64,000 bases of DNA from Streptomyces sp. ITFR-21 (GCF_031844685.1 NZ_CP134605.1:4523001-4587000); one strand, 5' to 3'; counted from the first letter of the stretch, positions 23,129-32,985 are shown. Program-made: numbers and translations. The notes: a model not told the origin generated them from the sequence alone.

Positions 23129-24004
23129 CTACGCGGGAACTCGGCGCTTCTGGACGCCCTTCGGCGGCCGACCTCGGCCGGCCGGGACCCAGGCGTTCTT
23201 CTCGGGGTCGAAGATCTCCAGTCGGGTCTTCTTGGGCTCCCCGTCCTCGGCGGGAGCCTCGGGCTTCGGGGCCAGGAGGGAGCGGCCGTGGATCAGGGAC
23301 TCACGCGTGTCGGCGATTCGGGCCAGGAGGCCCTCACCGATGCTGTCCAGAAGCTCTTCCGCCTGAGTGAAGGCGTCGACCACCACGGCGATCTCCTGGG
23401 CACTGAGAACGACGTCGGGCCCGTCGGGCACGATGGCGAGGGCCGTCTGTCCGTCGTTCTCGTCTTCGAGGGCTGAGGCGCCGGGGGGCTCGTGGTCGGG
23501 AAGGTGGCGCCAGGTCACCTCCAGCAGCGCGCGAGCCAAGTCGTACGCCGGCAGCCCGGCACGTAGTGCGGCTGCGGCGACCTGCGCGGTGGCCTCGTCG
23601 AAGGTCTCGTTCTCGCTGATCACGAGGAGCATGCCGTGCTCGCTCTTGACGAGCTGGTCGACGAGCGCAGCGCCCACGTCGTCCACGATGTCGATGTCCT
23701 CGGGCCGGTCGACGTGGCCCAGGACATCCACGGTGCGGTCATTGCCGGTCTCGTCCCAGAGGACCCGATACGGCAGCTCGCAGCGCACGGCCCACTCCCA
23801 GACGGAGTGGACGCCCTTGGAGGTGATCGAGCCGCCGGCCGGCAGGAGCACAGCCAGGTCGTACTCCTCGGAAGGGGCGAAGTACCCTTCGCTGTCCTCG
23901 GGGCCGAACGCGAACTGGTCGTTCAGGGAGTCGCAGACCAGTGCCGGAGACGCCTCTCCGGAACCGAAGATGCCCAGCGTCACCGGACGCTTTCCACTAG
24001 CCAT
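23129..24004 (-). CDS. hypothetical protein with C-terminal AT-hook
   Basis: 291 residues from an ATG with GAGGAAAAT upstream. The N-terminal region alternates strands and helices (VTLGIFGSGEASPALVCDSL, YDLAVLLPAGGSITSKG, EHGMLLVISE) and could be a Rossmann-like fold. The last 25 residues contain GRGRPPKGVQKRRV, the Arg-Gly-Arg-Pro core of an AT-hook, which binds the minor groove of AT-rich DNA. It is the first gene after the tail operon and is followed by a strong terminator. A nucleoid-associated or regulatory function is inferred. Confidence 0.65.
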   Translation of the reverse strand: MASGKRPVTLGIFGSGEASPALVCDSLNDQFAFGPEDSEGYFAPSEEYDLAVLLPAGGSITSKGVHSVWEWAVRCELPYRVLWDETGNDRTVDVLGHVDRPEDIDIVDDVGAALVDQLVKSEHGMLLVISENETFDEATAQVAAAALRAGLPAYDLARALLEVTWRHLPDHEPPGASALEDENDGQTALAIVPDGPDVVLSAQEIAVVVDAFTQAEELLDSIGEGLLARIADTRESLIHGRSLLAPKPEAPAEDGEPKKTRLEIFDPEKNAWVPAGRGRPPKGVQKRRVPA

Positions 24005-24149
24005 ATTTTCCTCACATGTGTTGATGTGCTGGACGGAAGAGATAGTGCCTTCCAGGTCCGACGGAAAATAGGGGTGTCGTGACCGATTCTGATGAATCCA
24101 CTCTGTCGGCGCAAAGGAACTCGAAAGGGTGAGACACCCCGCCTGACCT

Positions 24150-24458
24150 CTAAGGACCCGGCATTGGCATCCCCCGTCTGGCTCTGCCTCGGACGAGAGC
24201 GGAAATGTTTTGTGTCTCACTCCAACGGCGCAGCATGGAGAGTGCGCCAGACAGGGAAACCGCAGCTACCGGTAGAAGGAAGGTTCGGTCCACCCAGTGG
24301 TCTAGCGCCAGGGCGGCGCCCAGCGCGGTCGCGGACTTGACGTAGCCAGCGAGGGCGTCTGGCAGGCGCAACAGCATGCACGCCGGTCGTACAACGGGAA
24401 GCAGGAGGCATTCCCAGGCGAAAAACGTGGCCAGTGCGAGCACGATCAGATGTGTCAT
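24150..24458 (-). CDS. small membrane protein
   Basis: 102 residues with about three hydrophobic segments (LIVLALATFFAWECLLLPVV, YVKSATALGAALAL, FLLPVAAVSLSGAL) and a basic C-terminal tail (RGRARRG). It begins just after the large tail protein gene. Its ribosome site AGGGG lies in a small CCCCTG/CAGGGG dyad. It could be a holin-like or superinfection-related protein. The 145 bases downstream (24005-24149) carry no gene. Confidence 0.6.
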   Translation of the reverse strand: MTHLIVLALATFFAWECLLLPVVRPACMLLRLPDALAGYVKSATALGAALALDHWVDRTFLLPVAAVSLSGALSMLRRWSETQNISALVRGRARRGMPMPGP

Positions 24459-24471
24459 GAGGGCCCCTGTG

Positions 24472-26550
24472 TCAGGGGGCGCTCGCGTACACGATCCGGT
24501 ACGAGGCGCCCACGCCCAATTGGCGCTGAATGATCTGGTCGAGACGGTACTGATTGACTCTTTTTCCCCGGTAATAGTGCGAGCGCGAGTTCCCTGGATC
24601 GCCCTCCCACAGGTAGTCACCGCTTGGCTGGCTTCCGTCGAAGTACGGGGCCACTTTGTCGGCTTCCTCCAGAAGGAATTGATCGAGCAGGAAGGTCAAC
24701 GGGCCCACATTCGGGAAAGGCCCGTGCTTCACCCGTGCCTGATAGACGGCGCCGTTGTAGGCGACCCGGTTTCCAACCTCGTACGTGGCTGTCTGGGTCC
24801 AGCCCGGGTAGCCGGCCGGGTCGACATCGAGAGGCGTCCACACGGCGCCGTTGCTGTCGGGGATGACGGCCTGATAGACCGACGCCACGTCGTCCGCCGC
24901 GTAGCCGACGCTGACCATCCCGGACCCGCCGAAGGTGGGGCTGGTCTTGAAGGTCACTGCCAGACGGAACCAGCTCTGGTTCAGCCAGGGGTCGAAGAGT
25001 GGGCTGCTGGTGCCTCGCACGAGCTGGGCGCCGTTGTTGGCCCAGATCGTGATCGGAACCGGGCACAGCGTCGGCTTCACGTACAGGCTGGCCGTGTAGA
25101 CCGTTGAGGGCTTCAGGCGGCTGATGAGTGCGTTCTGCCCGGTCACCGTCGTGATGCCGGTGCGGGGTGATGTTCCGCTGATCAGGGTGGCGGTCGGCGC
25201 GGTGTCGATGTTGAACTGTGCGGCGTTGCCGACGATCCCGGCGCCGGTCGACAGCGTGAACGCCGCCGTGATGCTGGGGTCCTTCACCAGGTTCCAGCCC
25301 GAGACACCGTTCTGAAAACTCGGGTTGGTGACGTAGTTCACGCGGGTTGCTCGGAGTTTGAGGATGAGTTGCCGAGGCGGTTGCCAGGCGCGTGCAGGAC
25401 TGGCGCCCGCCTTCTTCGTCGACAACGTCGAGGGAATCCAGATGCGGTGCTCGTCGGCGTAGAAAACGAAGCGGGAGGCACCACCCGAGGTGATGCGTGG
25501 GACGACGGCCGCCCAGGCTGCGTTGTCCTCCATCAGGAGTTGGGACGTGGCCTGTTGCCACTTGAAGCCGCCTGCCGTGGTCACGCCGGCTCCTGACGCC
25601 TGGGTCCCGATCAGGTTGAAGGAGGCGTCGTAGCGGAGGATGGCGCACTGGAAAACCTGGCCGGCGACCTCGGTCGCGGCCGAGATCTGTGCTTGGTAGA
25701 CGACGCCGGGCTCTACCCGTACGAGGGCGGCCTGGAGGGGCCGCAGAGTCAGGGTGGCCGGGGCGGGGACGGGGGTGCCCCCCACATCCGTGCTCGGAGT
25801 AGTACCGGGCAAGGCGTCGTCAGTGCTGAAGGCTCGGTACTTCACATCGGCGTAGGTCTGCCGCCGGTTGCTGAGGTTGGGATAGGTGCCGAAGTTCGCG
25901 ACCGCCGTGTACGAGTTGGCCGGCGGGGGAGACTGATAGACGAATTTCCCGGCGTAAGTGCCACAGGATGCCCGTTCGGTACTGCGGCTGTATGACATGT
26001 AGTCGGTTTCGCCGGTTGCTGCCACCGGCTCGTAGAGCATCCGGCCCTCGTAGCTCGCCTGCTCCAAGCTGAACAGGTTGGAACCGAACTGATTGCTGTC
26101 CGCGTCCAGGCCGGGCGGCGTCTTCTCGAACTGCACATAGGCCAGTTGCTGAGTTTCGTTCAAGGCCATGTTGGTGGACGTGATGCCAAGCCTTGCCAAC
26201 TCGAAGACACCATAGATACGCCCCAGAGGCCCCGGTACGTATTCACTATTGGGCACAGTGATCGAGAGCGAGAGCCGCTTCCACTGACCCACCGTGTCTC
26301 CTGTACCCCCGGGGCGGTAAACACCGGAGGTCACGTGGGTGAAGGCCGGGTCCGCGTAGACGACAGGGCCATAGGGGACGAGGGCGAAGTCGGCGAATGC
26401 GCCAGGTACGCTGGACTGGCTCACCGTGCAGGCGCCGTTCCCTGCACTTGCACCGGCGAGCGATATTTGTGTGATGAGGCGCAGAGCGGGATCGAAAGCG
26501 CCCCTGCTGGTGCTCGTCCCGGAGAAGGTGACGGGAATGGGCATGGTCAT
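24472..26550 (-). CDS. large minor tail/fibre protein
   Basis: 692 residues from an ATG overlapping the preceding stop. Beta-rich throughout, with SLSITVPNSEYVPGPL, QISLAGASAGNGACTVS and a region NYVTNPSFQNGVSGWN... typical of carbohydrate-binding jelly-roll domains (about residues 405-600), plus AVYQARVKHGPFPNVGPL, a CBM5/12-like Trp/Tyr pattern. It probably forms part of the baseplate periphery or a fibre for attachment to the cell wall. Last gene of the tail operon. Confidence 0.7.
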   Translation of the reverse strand: MTMPIPVTFSGTSTSRGAFDPALRLITQISLAGASAGNGACTVSQSSVPGAFADFALVPYGPVVYADPAFTHVTSGVYRPGGTGDTVGQWKRLSLSITVPNSEYVPGPLGRIYGVFELARLGITSTNMALNETQQLAYVQFEKTPPGLDADSNQFGSNLFSLEQASYEGRMLYEPVAATGETDYMSYSRSTERASCGTYAGKFVYQSPPPANSYTAVANFGTYPNLSNRRQTYADVKYRAFSTDDALPGTTPSTDVGGTPVPAPATLTLRPLQAALVRVEPGVVYQAQISAATEVAGQVFQCAILRYDASFNLIGTQASGAGVTTAGGFKWQQATSQLLMEDNAAWAAVVPRITSGGASRFVFYADEHRIWIPSTLSTKKAGASPARAWQPPRQLILKLRATRVNYVTNPSFQNGVSGWNLVKDPSITAAFTLSTGAGIVGNAAQFNIDTAPTATLISGTSPRTGITTVTGQNALISRLKPSTVYTASLYVKPTLCPVPITIWANNGAQLVRGTSSPLFDPWLNQSWFRLAVTFKTSPTFGGSGMVSVGYAADDVASVYQAVIPDSNGAVWTPLDVDPAGYPGWTQTATYEVGNRVAYNGAVYQARVKHGPFPNVGPLTFLLDQFLLEEADKVAPYFDGSQPSGDYLWEGDPGNSRSHYYRGKRVNQYRLDQIIQRQLGVGASYRIVYASAP

Positions 26551-29459
26551 GAGCGCAGCCTTTCCAGCAAACCCCATCCAAGGGCGGAATTGTTCCGGGT
26601 ATCGCTGACAGTGGCGAGAGTGCGCCAACTTTGTCCCGGGATACGGGACTCCACCAGGATGTCCGCTGCGCGATTCCTGACCCTGAATCGCTCGCCTGAC
26701 TGGACCGGAGTCCACGTCGCAACCTCAGTGACCGTAACTCCGGTGACGGCCCCGGAAGTGAAGGTCAGTTGGGTGTAGGTGAGCCGATCCCGAGAGGCAA
26801 GCCAATAGTTGGTGGCGTTGTAGCGGAAGACAACACCGTGCTCCATCAGGCCGGCGCTGTTGTCAGGTGCGGACATGAACGTGACGTAAAGCTGTTCGCC
26901 TTGATGGCCGGACGGCGGGTCGTACACCCAGTTGCGGTAGAACCAGAGAATCCGCCCGGCCTTCTTTTCGTTGTCTGACGTCGAGTTCCAGGCCGTGGGA
27001 CGCACAACGCCGCGCCCGTTGCTCCACGTTCCGTAAGAGACGTTCCATGGAATAGGAACGCCCTGCTGGCCCGCGGCTGGCTTGACGTAGCCCGCGGGGG
27101 CATTTCCCGTGGACTGCGGGTACGCGAAGTTGTGCAACTCAAATCGGTCGTAGAGGAGTTGGGCATCGGAGCCAAGAAAACCGGTTCCACCGAAGACGCC
27201 GTAGGAGTTGTAGAAATTGATGAATATGCGTACGTCCTCGCCCGAAGCAGTCGCGGTGCGGTTGTGGTAGAGACTGACCGTGTATCGCTGGGAGTTGAGG
27301 CCGCACCAGCGCCACCACTGATTATCAGTGTTGTACCCAGTGGGGAATATGCCGAGAGAGGGCAGGGCGGCTTCGTATAGGTGTCCGCGCCAGGCAATAC
27401 GGTCACCCTGCCTATACGATCGCGTGGCCGACCAGGAGATCACCTTCGGCGTGTAGATGGAATCCGTGATGATGCGGCTGATCTCGGGCGACGTGTTGGC
27501 GCTGTACGGAGTGAAAGCCCACTTGTCGGGATTGAGATCCGGCTGGCGACCGACAGATTGCGCCTTGGCCATATAGACCGGCGGCTTGCTCCAGCCCAGC
27601 GGATTCCAAACCACGGCCTGGCCCGCGAAGTACGTGTTTGTGGGGTCCCAGGCGGGAGCCTTGACCGGGCCGGACAGGAAGACTTCACGGGTGCCGGCAG
27701 CGGTCTTGGCCGTGTAGTTGAGCGCGTTGCCCGTGCCCGGACTGCTGGTGCCAGAACGTGCGCCTTGCGGCGAGATCCACCAGTCGGGGCTCAGACCCGA
27801 AGACACGTCGGGGTTGGTGGCCCCGCCGGAGATCGAGAGGTTCCAGCTCCCGTAGCCCCCGGTGAGAGGGTTCTGCTCGGTGAGAGTGTCCTGGAGCGAG
27901 TTCGGCGTCAGAGCCTGCCAGTAGGTGGCTGACAAGGGGTCGCCGGTCGGGGGGACGTTCAGGTTGATCCCGCCGCCCTGGATCATCCAGTAAGACGCTG
28001 TGATCCCGTATCCGGTCGAGAGGGCGTTCTTTCCGGTCACGGTGAGTTTCAAGGTGTTGCCCGTTGGCGTCAGGCTGTAATTCCCGATCAAGCTGATCGG
28101 GATGAGCTGGCGCGAGGGGCTGTAGAGGTCGAGGGGCGGCATGGTGACGGCGGCACCGTTCACCGTGGCGGTCACGATGCCTCCGGCGGGGTCGCCCACG
28201 GCGACCAGGAGGACGTTGTAGGAGCCGGCGCCGCCGCTCGCGGCATTGAACGTGAAGGTCATTGTGTCCCCGGGAGCCGCGCCGTCCAGGTGGACGTAGC
28301 CGGGGTACGGATCGGCGACTTGGTCGGGGTCGCGCACGATGGTGCCCGCCCCGGTCCTGACGGGATTCGACCCGGTGTAGGACAGGTACGCCGACTCCCG
28401 CCTGGGGGTGCCGATGGCCGCGTACAGCTCGCCGCCGTACTGGACGATGTCGCTGTAGAGCTGGCTGCCGGCAGTCGTCGAGTACACCGTGTCGCGCGCC
28501 CAGGCTGGGAACTGGGGGCTGGCGAAACTGGCCTCGTCGAGGTCGTGCAATTCGTTGTAGCCAATGGACACGTCGGCATCCCAGCCGGTAATGGCTCTGA
28601 CAAGCGCTGCGGTTGAAGCGGTGCTGCCCCGGTCGCGCTGAATGAGCGCGGCGTCACGCACGTAAGTCCTGCGCAGCTCGGGCAGCGTCGGGAGCCTGTC
28701 GGCGATTCCCATCTGCTGTGCGAGCAGGGTGACTTGCCGGTCCGTGCACTGCAACACGTCGTTGAGGCGCAGTAGCTGGTCGTGCTCACACTTCATTACG
28801 TCGAAGAAATAGCCGAACAGCGAGCAGAAGCGGGCGAGTTGCTCATTCACGGGAATGCTCGACGCGGTTGATTCGACGGTCTCGACCTTGTACGGACGCG
28901 GAATGTTGTCATACAGAAGCAGGCTGTTCCCAAATTCCGCGACTGCCAGGCCGACTCCACCACCGCAGCGCACCCACTGCTCACTGATTCCCGAAAGAGT
29001 CCAGTAGGTCGGATTCAGGTCGGGAGGAGCGCCGGGGCCGGCCTTTATGCTGATGTAGACACCAGAGTTGTAGGTGACCAAGTCTCCGGGGTAGTAGGTG
29101 ATGGTGTAGTCCCACGTGTCCGGTGCCGTCGATACAAATACGCCGTAGTAGTACACCCGCCCGGGGACCACGGTGTCGTCGAGGAATGTTCCGGTGTCCG
29201 TTCCGGCCGAGGTCTCCAGAACCACCCAACCGTCGTCTTCTGTATCCGGGACGCCGTAGGAGTTCCGAATGAGTCGCAGCTTCGTCCACGCCTTGACCCC
29301 GGCCAGGATCTGAGAGGCAGCGGCCTGCACCGGGGCGCCCCATGTGACCTCCAACGCACCGAAGCCTCGTTGCTCGACGAACACGGTGGAGTCGAAAGCC
29401 ACGAAGGCAGGTGCGCCGTAGAGGGTTTTCGAGTAGATATCGAGTTCGTAGACGCCCAC
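26547..29459 (-). CDS. large baseplate/tail protein with P2 gpI-like segment
   Basis: 970 residues. After an FN3-like N-terminus (GFGALEVTWGAPVQ; VYYYGVFVS), residues about 215-310 (LARFCSLFGYFFDVMKCEHDQLLRL, PELRRTYVRDAALIQRDRGS, LVRAITGWDAD) match the phage tail protein I family that links the baseplate wedge to fibres. Several domains follow, including repeated LYEAALPSLGIFPTGYN / VYISIKAGPGAPPDLNP chitin-binding-like pieces and a C-terminal jelly roll. GTG start with GAGGTGA upstream. Confidence 0.75.
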   Translation of the reverse strand: MGVYELDIYSKTLYGAPAFVAFDSTVFVEQRGFGALEVTWGAPVQAAASQILAGVKAWTKLRLIRNSYGVPDTEDDGWVVLETSAGTDTGTFLDDTVVPGRVYYYGVFVSTAPDTWDYTITYYPGDLVTYNSGVYISIKAGPGAPPDLNPTYWTLSGISEQWVRCGGGVGLAVAEFGNSLLLYDNIPRPYKVETVESTASSIPVNEQLARFCSLFGYFFDVMKCEHDQLLRLNDVLQCTDRQVTLLAQQMGIADRLPTLPELRRTYVRDAALIQRDRGSTASTAALVRAITGWDADVSIGYNELHDLDEASFASPQFPAWARDTVYSTTAGSQLYSDIVQYGGELYAAIGTPRRESAYLSYTGSNPVRTGAGTIVRDPDQVADPYPGYVHLDGAAPGDTMTFTFNAASGGAGSYNVLLVAVGDPAGGIVTATVNGAAVTMPPLDLYSPSRQLIPISLIGNYSLTPTGNTLKLTVTGKNALSTGYGITASYWMIQGGGINLNVPPTGDPLSATYWQALTPNSLQDTLTEQNPLTGGYGSWNLSISGGATNPDVSSGLSPDWWISPQGARSGTSSPGTGNALNYTAKTAAGTREVFLSGPVKAPAWDPTNTYFAGQAVVWNPLGWSKPPVYMAKAQSVGRQPDLNPDKWAFTPYSANTSPEISRIITDSIYTPKVISWSATRSYRQGDRIAWRGHLYEAALPSLGIFPTGYNTDNQWWRWCGLNSQRYTVSLYHNRTATASGEDVRIFINFYNSYGVFGGTGFLGSDAQLLYDRFELHNFAYPQSTGNAPAGYVKPAAGQQGVPIPWNVSYGTWSNGRGVVRPTAWNSTSDNEKKAGRILWFYRNWVYDPPSGHQGEQLYVTFMSAPDNSAGLMEHGVVFRYNATNYWLASRDRLTYTQLTFTSGAVTGVTVTEVATWTPVQSGERFRVRNRAADILVESRIPGQSWRTLATVSDTRNNSALGWGLLERLRS

Positions 29460-29471
29460 AGTTAGCTCACC

Positions 29472-30257
29472 TCACGTCAGGTCGCGCACGAAGGAGAAGC
29501 TGACGGTGGCGTTCGCACTCACGGAGGCGGAGACGAGGCCGTGCTGGGAGATCTGCACCTGCATGGTCGTGCCGGCGTTCCACCGCCCCTGCCAGGCCAT
29601 GTTGATTCGATGCCTGATCCAAGTGCGCGTTTCAACGATCGAGTCCTGACCGGCGACTTCCTCAGATCCGCGCATGAGTCGCACATGCACGAAATGGAAG
29701 TCGTTCGCGTGTTGCGTCGTGGAGTCGGCCCAGACGTTTACCGTCACTTCCCAGAAGCCCGATACGGGGCAGGCGATGGTGGAACCGCCGTGGTACATCT
29801 TGTTCGGGTCGTAGTCGGCCGCGCCCCATTTGAAGGGTGTCCAGGACTCTTCCCCGGTGGGTACGTGCATTCCCGGGGCACGGATTACTGCGGCGGCGGG
29901 CTTGCTGGGCTTTGTGCCGGACTGACCAACAAGGAGTTGGGTCATCAGAGTCAGCCAGGTCGTCTGCTGCTGGATCGTCTTGATCCTGTCTGAGACGTCG
30001 GTGAAGGTCTTGGCAGCTCCGAAATTCGCCACGGGAGCCGGTGTTTTGAGTGTCATGGACCCGGGAGGCGGCGGCCAGATTCTCGGCTGAATGGTGCTCG
30101 GAGACCAGCCGACCCAGGTATGCGGGTTCGCGCCGACGGTGCGCTCGACGGCCGCCAACTCGTTCTGCAAGTCGTTGACGTGAGCGGCCCAGATCGTGTC
30201 GACCTGGTCGACCTTCGGGGTCCAGGACTTCACCGACATCGGGTAGACAGCAGGCAT
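29472..30257 (-). CDS. tail fibre protein with jelly-roll head
   Basis: 261 residues. The N-terminus carries a helical stretch (VDTIWAAHVNDLQNELAAVERTVG) typical of trimeric fibre shafts, and the C-terminal 130 residues are beta-rich (FWEVTVNVWADSTTQ, HVRLMRGSEEVAGQ, MQVQISQHGLVSASVSANATVSFSFV), like C1q/TNF-type receptor-binding heads. Such short fibres end many actinophage baseplates. TAGGAG precedes the ATG. Confidence 0.65.
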   Translation of the reverse strand: MPAVYPMSVKSWTPKVDQVDTIWAAHVNDLQNELAAVERTVGANPHTWVGWSPSTIQPRIWPPPPGSMTLKTPAPVANFGAAKTFTDVSDRIKTIQQQTTWLTLMTQLLVGQSGTKPSKPAAAVIRAPGMHVPTGEESWTPFKWGAADYDPNKMYHGGSTIACPVSGFWEVTVNVWADSTTQHANDFHFVHVRLMRGSEEVAGQDSIVETRTWIRHRINMAWQGRWNAGTTMQVQISQHGLVSASVSANATVSFSFVRDLT

Positions 30258-30267
30258 AGCGTCGCTC

Positions 30268-31800
30268 CTATACTCCGCCGCTGGCGGTGACGCTGATACT
30301 TCCGACGATGGGAATTTCGCTTTCGCGGCAGATGACGTCGGCTGTACCGCTCTGCGGTAGATCGGAGCGAGCCATGAGCTGAATGACGACCCAGTCCACG
30401 CCGGGGACTTCCTGTACCGCGTGGTAGAGGTGGGAGATCGAGATCCGCGAGGCGAATGTGGTTTCCGGAGGTGTGAAGACCTCCTGGATCGCCTGCTGAA
30501 CCGCGAGTTTCACTGTGTCGCGTCGATAGCGGGGCAGGACCGACAGCAGCACTGGGAGGGAACCGGAGCCGATATTGACGGGGATCAGACTGCCGTTGAC
30601 GACGTTGACCACGACGCCGGACAGGGCCCGCTCCTGTACGTACTGCGCGACGGAGTCCCGCTGCCCCTCGCTGCTGGGAATGTTGTTCGGGCCGATGACG
30701 TAGATGGTCACCGCGCCGGCTGAGCGGACCACGGCGCGGGCGTCGGCGACACCGGCGACTGCCAGGGCGAGATCGGCGTAGTCCTGGGCGGAGACCGCGC
30801 GGCCCTGTGTGCGGAAGAGCCTGGGGGCGTTCTCGCGGATCTGGTCGGTCGGCTCTTCGTCGGCGCCGCCGGCCATCGGGGCGGAGCCGACCACGACGAC
30901 GCCGGGCAGGGCGTCGGCGAGGTCCACGATTGAGCCCTGGGGGACGTTGCCGTACGCGCCGCCGCCGGTGCGGTAGGCCGCAGCGAGCTTGATGCCGGTG
31001 GCCGGCAGGGCACCGGTGGTGCCGTCGCCGAATGCGACGTGGGTGATGCCCTGGTCGTCGGTCTCGGCGGTGAAGACGAGGTCACTGTCTCGGACGAGGA
31101 GAAAGTCCCTCACGCGGGTCCACTCGGTGCCCCCCACTCCGTCGTCGAGGAAGATCCGCACGGTGTCCAGGAGGACGGGCGACTGCGCCAGCGTGAAGGT
31201 CTGGGACTTCGTGCCGTCGCTGGTCCCGATGTCTTCGACCCGGACCGTGGTTCCGGGGTCGCCGGACGTCGAGGGATAGAGCACGAGGTTCCGGTCGCCT
31301 TGCGTGCTGCCTTCGACGACAAGACCCACGACCTGCGGCACGGGAGTCGTGTAGGCCGGCACGATGACGGGAGACGCCAGCTCGTAGGTGATGGGTCGGT
31401 CCAGGCTCGGGATGTACTCCGTGATGACCTGCGTGCCGGTGTCCAGGATCAGGGGCGAGACCAAGCCGGGTGCCGGTGAGAAAGCCACCTGTCCGGCGGC
31501 CGGGATTGCGGGCTGCGGTTGGTAGCCGAGCTGCTGTGCGATCGCGACGACAGAAGATCGCTGAGTGGCGGTCGCGAGAAATGATTCGTTGGCGATACGA
31601 TCTTGGTAGAACGAGATGATGTCGCCTACGTACGCGAAAAGCTCGATCATTACCACGCCAAAATCGGCGGGGGACCGAGAGGTCCATTCCGGTAGTGCCT
31701 GCGTCGCGTACTGGAGCAGCGAATCCCGGTATCCGGTGAAATCACGCGAGGTGTAGTCGATCTGCGCGACGGCTCCGCTGTCGACAGCCACGGGACACAC
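30268..31800 (-). CDS. baseplate protein J-like (gp6 wedge)
   Basis: 510 residues. The N-terminus has DYTSRDFTGYRDSLLQYA and FGVVMIELFAYVGDIISFYQDRIANESFL, the signature of the baseplate J / T4 gp6 family, and the C-terminal half has VSAQDYADLALAVAGVADARAV and FPYRRDTVKL-like segments as in the family. It forms the baseplate wedge ring together with the gp25 homologue encoded next. GTG start, with GGAAGGGAAG upstream; a GTG three codons later is an alternative. Confidence 0.9.
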   Translation of the reverse strand: MCPVAVDSGAVAQIDYTSRDFTGYRDSLLQYATQALPEWTSRSPADFGVVMIELFAYVGDIISFYQDRIANESFLATATQRSSVVAIAQQLGYQPQPAIPAAGQVAFSPAPGLVSPLILDTGTQVITEYIPSLDRPITYELASPVIVPAYTTPVPQVVGLVVEGSTQGDRNLVLYPSTSGDPGTTVRVEDIGTSDGTKSQTFTLAQSPVLLDTVRIFLDDGVGGTEWTRVRDFLLVRDSDLVFTAETDDQGITHVAFGDGTTGALPATGIKLAAAYRTGGGAYGNVPQGSIVDLADALPGVVVVGSAPMAGGADEEPTDQIRENAPRLFRTQGRAVSAQDYADLALAVAGVADARAVVRSAGAVTIYVIGPNNIPSSEGQRDSVAQYVQERALSGVVVNVVNGSLIPVNIGSGSLPVLLSVLPRYRRDTVKLAVQQAIQEVFTPPETTFASRISISHLYHAVQEVPGVDWVVIQLMARSDLPQSGTADVICRESEIPIVGSISVTASGGV

Positions 31801-31890
31801 TTCCCTTCCGGTACCTCCAGCGGAACCGAATGAGAAACGAGTGCTGGCCTGATAGTGGGATTCTACGGATGAGAGGGACTGCCCCGTTAA

Positions 31891-32985
31891 TTACTGCGGG
31901 GTGGAAACCACCGTGCCGCCGACCAGCACGCCTACAGTGCGGGTATTGTCGCGCTCAGCTCCGGGGACGTCAGCGCGGCCTACCTGGACGTTGATGTTGA
32001 CGGCACCGAGGGCTTCGTTTACATCGGCCACGATGGCGGACACAACGGCGGACGGCTCGAACTCGGCGACGGCGTCAAGGACGGCGCGCTGAAGCTGGTC
32101 GTTGGCGACATCGGCGTTGACTGCGAAGAGCGCCGTCGAGGTGGGGACGCCGTAGGTCGCGCGCATCACGCGTTCGCCGGGCAGTGTGCCGACCAAGGCG
32201 TGGACGCGGTCAAGGAGCTGCTCCCGCGCGTCGGTGGTTGCTGCGACCCCACCGGAGTGGTCGATGGCGAAGGGGACGCGCATGGCGGTGCTGACGGCCT
32301 GGTCGACGGGCGTGTAGGGCTGGACTGCGACCGAAGCGACGTCGTCGGTGATCGAGTCGACCGGCATCAGCGCACAGGCTCTGCGGACGGCATCCCCGAA
32401 GGCGAAGAAGGCCGGCTGTCGGTTGTCGGGCTGGCTGACGGCGCTAGACGAGAGGTCGCCGCCCGCGTAGAAGGATTTGCGCAGGCTCAGCGAGAGGTCG
32501 AGCTGAACGCCCGCCCTTGCCTTGTTGCGGTTGCAGATGTTCTGCACGTCGTCGCCGGCGAAGCTGATCGGAGCCCGGTCGGTCTGGAAGCCGGCGGCCT
32601 CCAGCTCCTGAACGATCAAGGAGATCAGGACCGAGTCGAGACCACTGATGTAGGCGACTTGCTCCGATTCGCGCTGGTCGTCCACACCGTGCCAGACCAC
32701 GGTGCGGCTGGAGTTTCCGGTGTTCACGACGCAGAACGGCTCGTCGAACCCGGTGGAAGGCAGCGCGAGGGAAGGGGCTGTGAGGTCGCTACGTGCTTCG
32801 AAGGAGTACCACGCTCCCTCGTCGCCGGCGGCGTATGCGGCGAGCTGAGAAGTGGGGGCCTCGATCCCGCCCCCGTGGATGGCCGCGTGCAGGAGATAGA
32901 CACGTGTGCCATAGCGGTTCTTGATGTCGTAGTCGATGCCGAGCGTGTTGGCGGCAGCTAGGGCACGGAAATTGGGGTAGGCCAC
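31891..32985 (-). CDS. gp25-like baseplate wedge fused to poly-gamma-glutamate-hydrolase-like domain
   Basis: 364 residues. Residues 1 to about 205 match phage poly-gamma-glutamate hydrolases (PghP/DUF867): LLHAAIHGGGIE (H37, E42), SFEA, GFDEP (79-83), VVWHG (H99) and an Arg-containing NRNKARAGVQLDLSLSLRKSF, in the right order. From about 240, PFAIDHSGG, LVGTLPGERVMRATYGVP and FEPSAVVSAIV are the gpW/gp25 signature of the inner baseplate wedge. The first domain would cleave capsular polyglutamate, a zinc-dependent reaction known in Bacillus phages; whether it is active here is unproven. Between baseplate J and the spike gene. GTG with AGGAGAAG upstream. Confidence 0.85.
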   Translation of the reverse strand: MAYPNFRALAAANTLGIDYDIKNRYGTRVYLLHAAIHGGGIEAPTSQLAAYAAGDEGAWYSFEARSDLTAPSLALPSTGFDEPFCVVNTGNSSRTVVWHGVDDQRESEQVAYISGLDSVLISLIVQELEAAGFQTDRAPISFAGDDVQNICNRNKARAGVQLDLSLSLRKSFYAGGDLSSSAVSQPDNRQPAFFAFGDAVRRACALMPVDSITDDVASVAVQPYTPVDQAVSTAMRVPFAIDHSGGVAATTDAREQLLDRVHALVGTLPGERVMRATYGVPTSTALFAVNADVANDQLQRAVLDAVAEFEPSAVVSAIVADVNEALGAVNINVQVGRADVPGAERDNTRTVGVLVGGTVVSTPQ

